Assembly (NCBI GenBank): GCA_037443105.1
Contig: JBBIOZ010000092.1
Span: 1 to 5,335 of the forward strand
Length of the DNA stretch: 5,335 nucleotides
From: JAWCLZ01 sp037443105
Lineage (GTDB): Archaea > Halobacteriota > JAWCLZ01
Direction: 5' to 3'
Shown here: positions 1 through 5,335 of the stretch, one piece after another
Numbering within the stretch: the stretch's first letter is position 1
Layout: each line of letters starts with the position of its first letter
The notes under the pieces: model-generated
Told to the model about the DNA's origin: nothing
Databases searched by the model: none
Seen by the model: only the letters and a program-made list of their open reading frames with translations
Position numbers and translations under genes: made by a program

Positions 1-2
1 CT

Positions 3-575
3 CTTACACCAGAGGCTTTGAGTTTAATTGCTCCATATCTAGATGCCTATCGCGTTGATATAAAATCAGTGAGTGAGGATTTTTATAGAAAGATCTGCTC
101 AGCCAAGCTTGAGCCAGTTTTAAAATGCGTGAAACTAGCGAGGGAAATTGATCTACACGTTGAAGTTGTAAATCTCATCATTCCAAGGAAAAATGATTCA
201 GATGGAGAAATTGAAGCTCTCGTGAAATGGGTTCGCGATAATTTAGGTAAAACAACTCCACTGCATTTCCTGCGGTTCTATCCAGCTTACAAGCTTTTTT
301 ACATCTATCCAACACCTGTGAAAACTCTTGAGAGAGCTAGAGAAATTGCTAAGCAAGTGGGCTTGGAATATGCATACATTGGAAATGTTCGAGGTCATCG
401 CTCTGAAAGCACTTACTGCCCAAGTTGCAATTCGCTGCTCATCGAAAGAGCTGGGCCTTACATAGCTTTTCATAATATATCTATTGAAAAGAAATGTTTG
501 AATTGCAACAGCGAAATACCTATTCAAGGCACATTTATAAATGCACCTAGGGAGGAGGTGCTGAGGATTTTTTGA
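3..575 (+). CDS. amrS: AmmeMemoRadiSam-type radical SAM protein AmrS, C-terminal part (5' end outside window)
   Basis: The frame is open to the left edge (first whole codon at 3), so this is the last 190 residues of a longer protein. Relatives are roughly 330-340 residues, so about 140-150 residues, including the CxxxCxxC iron-sulfur motif of radical SAM enzymes, should lie upstream and are not seen. What is visible is the distal half of the radical SAM barrel (DAYRVDIKS, residues ~18-26), then the family signature HFLRFYPAYKL (~88-98) and YIGNVRGH (~125-132), then a C-terminal zinc ribbon with cysteine pairs at about 139/142 and 165/168. The family is known as the radical SAM member of the AmmeMemoRadiSam set, often encoded with MEMO1-like and AMMECR1-like proteins. 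Its reaction has not, to my knowledge, been established. The stop overlaps the next gene's ATG by one base, so the two are probably co-transcribed. The TTG at 18 is only an internal codon, not the start. Confidence 0.88.
   Translation, partial: LTPEALSLIAPYLDAYRVDIKSVSEDFYRKICSAKLEPVLKCVKLAREIDLHVEVVNLIIPRKNDSDGEIEALVKWVRDNLGKTTPLHFLRFYPAYKLFYIYPTPVKTLERAREIAKQVGLEYAYIGNVRGHRSESTYCPSCNSLLIERAGPYIAFHNISIEKKCLNCNSEIPIQGTFINAPREEVLRIF
554..560 (+). promoter_or_regulatory. Shine-Dalgarno sequence for the transglutaminase-like gene
   Basis: GGAGGTG lies inside the end of the amrS-like gene and matches the archaeal anti-Shine-Dalgarno core over seven bases. It ends 14 bases before the ATG at 575 and 11 before the in-frame TTG at 572. 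A second, shorter GAGG at 563-566 is 8 bases from the ATG, so either could serve. It is the clearest ribosome-binding site in the window and fits an operon-internal gene. Confidence 0.5.
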
Positions 576-1198
576 TGAGAGAATTGATATTGATGGCGAT
601 TTTGATCTCCAGCTTGATAATTACTGCGCTGCTGCATGATAAAACGGCTGGTGATTATTATTTTTGGTTCATAGAAAAAGTCAGAGAGGGTGATCGCGGG
701 CAGTGGCTTGATTGCGCGGGCTTGAATTCAACATTAATTGAAAATTTCAATTATATTCATAGTCTTCCCTACAAGAAGGATGAAGAGCTATATCACTGCT
801 CTGATTACTATGCAAGAGCCAGCGAGTTTTACGCTAATAAAGCTGGCGATTGCGAGGATAAGGCAATTGCATTTGCATCTGCAGCATATCACTTGGGGGA
901 GCCATATAATGCATCGAATTATGTTAAAGTTGTGCTTGGCAGTGTTAATGCCAATTACACTACGCAGTTGAAAAAGAATGAAACAACCGCTGACTGGCTT
1001 TTTATCTATGGAAGTGGCCATGCTTGGGTGGAAATAGGAGATATGGTTTATGATCCAACCGCAGGTATAATTTTGAATAAAGCTGCTTATTATGATTACT
1101 ATGTGCCCAACGAATATCCTTGGGTGCAAGAACCTTTTTGGTTTTCCTGGCACCAGTCCAGTGGACTAAAATTCCATCCAGCGTTTTGCTATTTTTAG
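575..1198 (+). CDS. Membrane-anchored or exported transglutaminase-like cysteine hydrolase
   Basis: The 207-residue protein begins with a hydrophobic segment (residues ~4-20 from the ATG) that can be an uncleaved anchor or a signal peptide. The rest resembles the transglutaminase-like/BTLCP cysteine peptidase fold. The likely catalytic triad is Cys93 in AGDCEDKA, His149 in GHAWVEI and Asp160 in YDPTAG, in the usual Cys-His-Asp order. Four N-x-S/T sequons follow the hydrophobic segment (Asn51, 112, 127, 135), which suits a part exposed outside the cell and N-glycosylated. The substrate is unknown; family members include proteases, amidases and non-catalytic forms, but here all three catalytic residues are present. 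ATG at 575 is chosen over the adjacent TTG at 572; the difference is one residue. The start overlaps the stop of the preceding gene (TGATG), implying translational coupling. The C-terminal 40 residues are rich in Tyr, Trp and Phe. Confidence 0.8.
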   Translation: MRELILMAILISSLIITALLHDKTAGDYYFWFIEKVREGDRGQWLDCAGLNSTLIENFNYIHSLPYKKDEELYHCSDYYARASEFYANKAGDCEDKAIAFASAAYHLGEPYNASNYVKVVLGSVNANYTTQLKKNETTADWLFIYGSGHAWVEIGDMVYDPTAGIILNKAAYYDYYVPNEYPWVQEPFWFSWHQSSGLKFHPAFCYF

Positions 1199-1249
1199 AT
1201 TTAATTGATCAAACCAAAAATTATTAATATTTTGAATTAAATACGAATA

Positions 1250-1260
1250 TTTGTAAATAA
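1250..1260 (+). promoter_or_regulatory. Possible TATA box of the 71-codon gene
   Basis: The 83-bp spacer 1199-1281 is almost entirely A and T. The stretch TTTGTAAATAA is centred about 26 bp before the ATG at 1282, the distance expected for an archaeal TATA box driving a leaderless transcript. No Shine-Dalgarno sequence precedes the ATG, which fits leaderless initiation. So many A/T runs occur here that the exact box is uncertain. Confidence 0.3.
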
Positions 1261-1281
1261 ATTTGTAATAATAATTATATT

Positions 1282-1497
1282 ATGAGCGAAGAATTGCAAT
1301 CTTTGAGAAATAAGCTTAATAGAACGTGTGAATTTTGCAAAGAAAAAGTTACACTGGTATTTGATATACCCAAGAAATATTCTCAATATCTCGCGATTGA
1401 CATTAGAGTCAATATCCCATTTTACACGCAAAATGGAGTCTGGTTTGAATACGCCAAGTGTCCGAAATGCAAGCACTGGATAGAATGGATCAACTAG
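1282..1497 (+). CDS. Small four-cysteine zinc-binding protein, function unknown
   Basis: This 71-residue protein is not recognised as a member of a named family. It has a short charged N-terminus, then two CxxC pairs: Cys16/Cys19 (CEFC) and Cys60/Cys63 (CPKC), separated by 40 residues of predicted beta-rich sequence. That layout suggests one structural zinc site of zinc-ribbon or treble-clef type. It has no membrane segment or signal peptide, so it is probably cytoplasmic. Evidence that it is a real gene is the paired cysteine spacing, a start placed right after an AT-rich promoter-like spacer, and a tight stop 7 bp from the convergent neighbour's stop. The C-terminal motif CPxCK followed by a Trp and Glu resembles the end of the membrane protein on the opposite strand, hinting at a shared type of zinc knuckle. 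A role in nucleic-acid or protein binding would be a guess. Confidence 0.65.
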   Translation: MSEELQSLRNKLNRTCEFCKEKVTLVFDIPKKYSQYLAIDIRVNIPFYTQNGVWFEYAKCPKCKHWIEWIN

Positions 1498-1504
1498 CTT
1501 TATC

Positions 1505-1840
1505 TTAATCAGCGTTAATCTCCATCCAAGTTGTTTTTCGCTTGCAATCTGGACAGGTATCGGATTTGAAAGCAAGCGCGGAATTCACTGAATACCCGCA
1601 GTGAAAACATACAAAGCTTGCCTTCTTCTTCAGCCTTTCCTTGCGCGTGAAATAGCCTAGCAAATAAAACTCTGCAGCTATGACCAAAAAGAAGGCAGCT
1701 GCAGCATAAAGGCGTAGAATTGGATCGGTTTCAAAAAGACTAAGCAGCCCTGAAAGAGGCTGCGCTAAAGCAGTGCTTGAAATCCATAAAGTTAATATAA
1801 GCAAAATCAATGGAATTTTAACTCGCACCTTAAATAGCAT
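1505..1840 (-). CDS. Small membrane protein with C-terminal zinc ribbon, function unknown
   Basis: The 111-residue protein has three parts. Residues ~1-27 are a basic start followed by a strongly hydrophobic stretch ending in ALAQ, which reads as a signal peptide or first membrane helix. Residues ~44-64 form a second membrane helix, followed by a basic patch (TRKERLKKK, ~65-73). Residues 78-99 carry a zinc ribbon with Cys78/Cys81 and Cys96/Cys99. By the positive-inside rule the zinc ribbon should face the cytoplasm. Such short membrane-zinc-ribbon proteins are common in archaea and their functions are generally unknown; this one is not assigned to a family. The start ATG has no Shine-Dalgarno sequence but has a TATA box about 26 bp upstream, supporting this start and a leaderless mRNA. 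It is divergent from metG and convergent with the 71-codon gene. Confidence 0.7.
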   Translation of the reverse strand: MLFKVRVKIPLILLILTLWISSTALAQPLSGLLSLFETDPILRLYAAAAFFLVIAAEFYLLGYFTRKERLKKKASFVCFHCGYSVNSALAFKSDTCPDCKRKTTWMEINAD

Positions 1841-1860
1841 CTTAAATGGATATTACCAGA

Positions 1861-1870
1861 TATTTAAATA
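1861..1870 (-). promoter_or_regulatory. TATA box of the membrane zinc-ribbon gene
   Basis: TATTTAAATA is a perfect 10-bp palindrome. On the - strand it is preceded by an A-rich stretch (AAAAAGATT) that could be the BRE, and its centre is about 26 bp before the ATG at 1840. That places transcription start at or next to the start codon. Being palindromic, the box itself is not directional; the flanking A-rich element suggests the - strand. Confidence 0.55.
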
Positions 1871-1891
1871 AATCTTTTTGAGCGCAATATC

Positions 1892-1899
1892 TTTAAATA
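1892..1899 (+). promoter_or_regulatory. TATA box of metG
   Basis: TTTAAATA lies about 30 bp before the metG ATG at 1926, so transcription would begin only about 4-5 bases upstream of the start codon. No Shine-Dalgarno sequence lies between them, which fits a nearly leaderless archaeal mRNA. Together with the box at 1861-1870 it forms a compact divergent promoter region. Confidence 0.55.
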
Positions 1900-1925
1900 C
1901 ATAATTTTCTGAAATAGCCTTAGCT

Positions 1926-3918
1926 ATGCGGAGAAAAGTGCTGGTTACAACGGCTTGGCCATATGCCAATGGACCACCCCACCTAGGCCACGTTGCAGGT
2001 TGTTATTTACCTGCAGATATTTTCGTGCGCTATCACCGCATGATAGGCAGCGATGCAATAATGGTGAGCGGTACAGATGAACATGGCACGCCAATTTCAG
2101 TGAGAGCTGAGGTTGAAAAAACCACGCCTCGTGCGATTGTGGATAAATATTACAAGATCATAGCTCAAAGTTTGGAGGCACTGGGCTGCTCCTATGATTT
2201 ATTCACCCGCACCACTACTGAAAACCACTATCAAACTGTTCAAGCATTTTTTTTAAAACTCTATGAAAAGGAATATATTTATAAGAAAACAATGCTTCTG
2301 CCCTTTTGCTCAAACTGCAAAAAATATCTGCCGGATCGCTATATCGAGGGAAAGTGCCCGAGATGCGGGGCAGAGGGTGCAAGGGGAGATCAATGCGATG
2401 CCTGCGGGCGCACCTTGGATCCCTTAGAGTTAATCGATCCCTGCTGCAAGCATTGCGGTTCAAAGCCAATTGCAAAAGAAAGCGAGCATTATTTCTTCAA
2501 ACTATCTGCATTTCAAAACAAGCTCATAGAATGGGTTGAATCGAAAAGCATGGATTTCAAGCCAAATGTTTACACCTTCACCATCAACTGGCTCAAGGAG
2601 GGCTTGNNNNNNNNNNNNNNNNNNNNNNNNNNNNNNNNTGCCAGTCCCGCTGGAGGATGCTAAGGGCAAGGTCATCTACGTCTGGTTCGATGCAGTAATT
2701 GGCTATCTCTCAGCCACAAAGGAGTATTTTAAAGATAAGGAGGGCTGGAAGAAGTACTGGCTGGACAGAGAGGCTGAGATTTACTACTTCATAGGCAAGG
2801 ATAATATTCCATTTCACACCATAATCTGGCCTGCGATGCTGCTCGCTCACGGCGATCTCAATTTACCAAAAAATGTACCAGCCAATGAATTTCTCAATCT
2901 TGAGGGAAGCAAGTTCTCAACCAGCAAAAACTATGCAGTCTGGCTTAACGATTACCTAGCTGCTTTTGACCCGGATCCCCTGAGATATGCACTGACTATA
3001 AACATGCCTGAGACAAGAGATGCAGACTTCACTTGGGATGAATTTCAAAGAAGAAATAATGAAGAACTTGTATCGACTTTTGGCAACTTCGTTCATCGAG
3101 TGCTCACCTTCATCGAGCGATTCTTCGAGGGTAGAATTCCTGAGCCAGCGGAATTGAAGGAGAGGGATTTGAAGCTGTTTGAGGAAATCAAAAAAGCGGA
3201 GAGGGAAATTGGGGAGTTCATAGAGAAATTTGAATTCAAACGCGCACTCACTAGGTTGATGCAGCTTGCAACCGCTGGCAATCAATATTTAAATGAAATG
3301 GAACCTTGGAGGCTTGTGAAGAGCGATAGAAAGAGAGGAGCAGCAGTTTTATATGCAGCTGCAAATCTCGCGAGAGCTCTAGCTATCCTTTCAGCGCCAT
3401 TTATGCCATTCTCAGCGCAGAAGCTCTGGCACATGCTTGGCTACGATAGCTCTGTGCACAGGCAAAGCTGGTTCTCAGCCAGCGAGAGAATTGCCTCAAA
3501 TCAGCAATTGAGAGATGTGAGGCCGCTCTTCAGAGTCATTGAGAGCGAGGAAATCGCTAGGGAGAAGGCAAAGCTGGGGGGTGTGAGAAAGATGAAGGAA
3601 ATTACAGTTGAGGAGTTTCAGAAGCTGGATATGAGAGTGGGTACCATATTGAAGGCTGAGCCGATTAAAGGCAGTAAAAACCTGCTGCGCTTTGAAGTGG
3701 ACGTGGGTGAGTCAAAGCCTAGGCAGATAATAGGTGGATTTGCAAGGAACTACAAACCAGAGGAATTGGTTGGAAAGCAGGTAGCAGTGTTGGTGAATCT
3801 AAAGCCTGCCAAGCTCTTTGGCTTGGAATCCCAGGGCATGATACTTGCCGCTGGGGAAGAAGAACCGGTTTTGCTCATTGTTGAAAAAAAGGTAGCGAGT
3901 GGTTCCAAGATTAAATGA
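1926..3918 (+). CDS. metG: Methionine--tRNA ligase with fused C-terminal tRNA-binding domain (interrupted by assembly gap)
   Basis: This cytoplasmic class I aminoacyl-tRNA synthetase charges tRNA-Met with methionine using ATP. The first 227 residues are in one frame before the N run, and 425 more are in another frame after it. Family alignment from memory predicts 13 residues spanning the gap, giving about 665 in all, normal for an archaeal enzyme with the extra domain. The HIGH motif is HLGH (residues 19-22). The zinc-knuckle insertion has four CxxC pairs (Cys128/131, 144/147, 157/160, 174/177). The KMSKS motif is KFSTSK (about 331-336, bases 2911-2928). An anticodon-binding helical domain follows. 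From about residue 558 (base 3592) comes an EMAPII/Trbp111-like OB-fold domain that binds tRNA and helps dimerisation. The frame change at the gap is an assembly artefact, not a mutation. The start has a TATA box and no Shine-Dalgarno. The last 8 bases overlap the convergent DUF166 gene. Confidence 0.95.
2607..2638. other. Assembly gap (32 N) inside metG
   Basis: The run of 32 N falls between WLKEGL and PVPLEDAKGK of the methionyl-tRNA synthetase. The gap begins exactly at a codon boundary, and the two bases after it (TG) end a codon, so the true length must be 1 more than a multiple of 3. Thirty-two is not, so the N count is an estimate. Archaeal homologues have 13 residues here, ending in Gly-Ile/Val before PVP, which predicts 37 bases with the final codon ending in TG, such as a GTG valine. 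Confidence 0.95.
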
Positions 3919-4594
3919 CTATATTGAAACCTTGCTTCTCCAGCGCTCTTTCTACAGCGCGCATTTGAAGCTCGCCTGATAAGTGTATCGCGCCGCATTT
4001 GCCATCGATCCAGCCTCGAGAGGCTCGACATGGATAATATTGCACCAGCAGAGCTGCTTTCCTAGGTGCTTCCTCAACTTTAGTGCCCGGGAGATTTTCA
4101 GCCACGAAGTAGCTTCCCCCGCAGGGAGTGCTCCTAATAACTTTTACCTCTTTTATTACTCCATCTTTTACCTTAATCTCATATTCAGGCATGCCGAAGT
4201 ATTCAAACCATTTTTCAAGCACTTCATTCTCAGGATTTGCAAAAGCACAGCACACCTCGCTTACCTCTAAAGCTATACCATATTTCTCCCTTAGCTCGCG
4301 GTAAATGTGGGAATTCTTTGTTCCTGCTATCATCACTGCTTTAACTCCACTCAGCGCTGCCCTTCTCACTATCTCAGGATTTAAATCCGGGTGCAACGCA
4401 TAGCTTATAATTAAATCTGCTTTGAAAACTGAGCCATCGAATTTTTGCTCATCTAAAAATCTCCCGGGATCATCAATTAACTCAGGGAGTGATAGAGGCA
4501 CCTCTGTTGAGATAACTTTAAATGGTGTTTTACTTTTGATTACTTCGATCAATCGCCTCCCATATTTACCACGCGTTATAACTCCAACCTGCAT
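3911..4594 (-). CDS. DUF166 family protein
   Basis: This 227-residue, apparently soluble protein has the look of DUF166 proteins of methanogens and related anaerobes. The best-matching part is the C-terminal half, with TPCGGSYFVAENLPG (~156-170), then VQYYPCRAS (~184-192) and a closing region with GKCGAIHLSGE. The N-terminus (MQVGVITRGKYGRR) begins like a Rossmann-type alpha/beta fold. Cysteines are at 115, 116, 158, 189 and 200; those at 158 and 189 sit in the family-like motifs and could bind a metal or iron-sulfur centre, which is inference. The biochemical function of DUF166 is not established to my knowledge. The gene follows the CooC-like ATPase with zero spacing (TAAATG) and no Shine-Dalgarno sequence, so it probably depends on translational coupling. 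Its 3' end overlaps metG by 8 bp on the other strand. A shared role in nickel or other metal-cofactor maturation is the best contextual guess. Confidence 0.75.
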   Translation of the reverse strand: MQVGVITRGKYGRRLIEVIKSKTPFKVISTEVPLSLPELIDDPGRFLDEQKFDGSVFKADLIISYALHPDLNPEIVRRAALSGVKAVMIAGTKNSHIYRELREKYGIALEVSEVCCAFANPENEVLEKWFEYFGMPEYEIKVKDGVIKEVKVIRSTPCGGSYFVAENLPGTKVEEAPRKAALLVQYYPCRASRGWIDGKCGAIHLSGELQMRAVERALEKQGFNIVI

Positions 4595-5335
4595 TTAAAT
4601 CAACTTTTTGAGATTTTCCTTCAACTCCATCAATGCCTCTCTCGCTGGACACTTTACTTCTACAGGTGGAATCTTTTCCAGGTCTGCTTTAACAAGAGCT
4701 GGGTCAAATGGAATTCTGCCAAGCACTGGAATTCCAAGTTCAGCAAGCGCTTGCTCAACTTTTATGCTTCCCACATCTTTATTGATAACCCCAGCGATCT
4801 TCGCTATCCCCAGCTCTAGGCAAAGCCTTTGAATCCTCTTAACAGTTTCCAAGCTGCGCATTCCAGGCTCAACTACGGCAAGCATAAGGTCGACGCCTTG
4901 AGCAGTGCCTCTTCCAAGGTGCTCTATTCCAGCTGCCATGTCGAAGATCACCACTTTTTCCTTGAAAATTGCATGGCGTACGAGCGCTCGTAGAAATGCT
5001 GAAGCCGGGCACATGCATCCACTGCCCCCGCGCTCAATTGTGCCCATTGCTATCAAGCGCACGCCGTGTGCACTGACAGCATATCTATCGATCACATCGT
5101 CAACCTTGGGATTGAGCTTGTATATTCCATTTCTTCCACCTGCTCTCTCAGCAATTAGGTCTTTTAACTCTGAAATGGGCTTTGGATTCACCTTTATGCC
5201 TATTGCAGAGGCAAGATTCATATCTGGATCGCAGTCGATAGCGAGCACACTCAGCCCATCGCTGGCAAGGAGTCTCGCAAGGCTGCCTGCAACCGTTGTT
5301 TTGCCCACCCCGCCTTTTCCACTGACAGCGATTTT
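4595..5335 (-). CDS. cooC: CooC-like nickel-insertion ATPase for carbon monoxide dehydrogenase (5' codon outside window)
   Basis: The frame stays open to the right edge and begins KIAVSGKGGVGKTT, the usual family start without its Met, so probably only one codon is missing; the in-frame GTG at 5308 lies inside the P-loop and is not the start. Numbering from the first visible residue, 246 residues are seen. They include the deviant Walker A GKGGVGKT (6-13), DCDPDMN (~34-40), a CMC motif (Cys107/Cys109) in GGSGCMCPASAFLRAL, and the Walker B region FDMAAGIEHLGRGT (~131-144), followed by VVEPGMRSLETV. The CxC plus AGIEHLGRGT combination is characteristic of CooC, a cytoplasmic MinD/ParA-type ATPase that dimerises on ATP binding. 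It binds metal through the CxC cysteines and delivers nickel to the C-cluster of carbon monoxide dehydrogenase. No CODH gene is visible here. A DUF166 gene follows directly. A related MinD-type maturation ATPase for another metalloenzyme is the alternative. Confidence 0.87.
   Translation of the reverse strand, partial: KIAVSGKGGVGKTTVAGSLARLLASDGLSVLAIDCDPDMNLASAIGIKVNPKPISELKDLIAERAGGRNGIYKLNPKVDDVIDRYAVSAHGVRLIAMGTIERGGSGCMCPASAFLRALVRHAIFKEKVVIFDMAAGIEHLGRGTAQGVDLMLAVVEPGMRSLETVKRIQRLCLELGIAKIAGVINKDVGSIKVEQALAELGIPVLGRIPFDPALVKADLEKIPPVEVKCPAREALMELKENLKKLI

Noticed and set aside
243..527. Antisense open frame within the amrS-like gene
   Set aside because: It lies fully opposite a clearly conserved coding region and its product has no recognisable features.
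788..1153. Antisense open frame within the transglutaminase-like gene
   Set aside because: It mirrors the coding strand that carries the catalytic motifs; no start signal or family resemblance.
1155..1167. Perfect 6-bp inverted arms AGTCCA and TGGACT around one base
   Set aside because: The loop is a single base, so no stable hairpin forms; it lies in the coding part of the transglutaminase-like gene with no T-tract after it.
1199..1281. Very AT-rich spacer as a possible origin, attachment site or RNA gene
   Set aside because: No iterated motifs, paired stems or tRNA-like segments are visible; an AT-rich archaeal promoter region is sufficient explanation.
1237..1575. Antisense open frame covering the 71-codon gene
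   Set aside because: The + strand frame has the paired cysteines and a promoter-like spacer, while this frame overlaps the end of the adjacent - strand zinc-ribbon gene and shows no motifs.
2536..2606. ATG at 2536 as the start of a second metG gene
   Set aside because: The 5' part of that frame is a shadow of the true metG frame; the real coding in that frame begins only after the N run. The frame switch is explained by the wrong gap length.
3983..4270. Open frame opposite the DUF166 gene
   Set aside because: It is a shadow of the conserved DUF166 frame, with no plausible start context.
1..5335. Mobile element, CRISPR array or defence system
   Set aside because: No transposase, integrase, direct repeats, terminal inverted repeats or spacer-repeat pattern was found; the genes are mostly housekeeping or metal-maturation types.

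Overview
The window looks like a piece of an archaeal draft genome, probably from an anaerobe with carbon-monoxide or acetyl-CoA metabolism. Four things point this way. The methionyl-tRNA synthetase is of the archaeal type, with four CxxC pairs and a fused tRNA-binding domain. Archaeal TATA boxes sit about 26 bp upstream of start codons that have no Shine-Dalgarno sequence. There is a CooC-type nickel chaperone beside a DUF166 protein. The radical SAM protein at the left edge is of the AmmeMemoRadiSam type. I cannot name the lineage from this sequence; a euryarchaeal methanogen, methane oxidiser or Archaeoglobus-like relative would fit. A run of 32 N inside metG shows this is a scaffolded draft assembly.

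Left part (1-1497, + strand): the 3' end of an amrS-like radical SAM gene runs in from outside the window and overlaps by one base (TGATG) a gene for a membrane-anchored or exported transglutaminase-like cysteine hydrolase. After an 83-bp, extremely AT-rich spacer comes a 71-codon gene for a small four-cysteine zinc-binding protein with no recognised function.

Middle (1505-1925): a 111-residue membrane protein with a C-terminal zinc ribbon lies on the - strand, converging on the 71-codon gene with only 7 bp between them. Its start and that of metG share an 85-bp divergent promoter region with two clear TATA boxes.

Right part (1926-5335): metG is interrupted only by the assembly gap. It converges with, and overlaps by 8 bp, a - strand gene pair: a CooC-like ATPase (entering from the right edge, apparently missing only its first codon) followed with zero spacing (TAAATG) by a DUF166 protein with conserved-looking cysteines. 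This pair is the most interesting functional unit here. The ATPase family loads nickel into carbon monoxide dehydrogenase, so the DUF166 partner may act in the same or a similar metal-cofactor assembly step. No CODH structural gene is in the window. No tRNA, rRNA, CRISPR array or mobile element was found.
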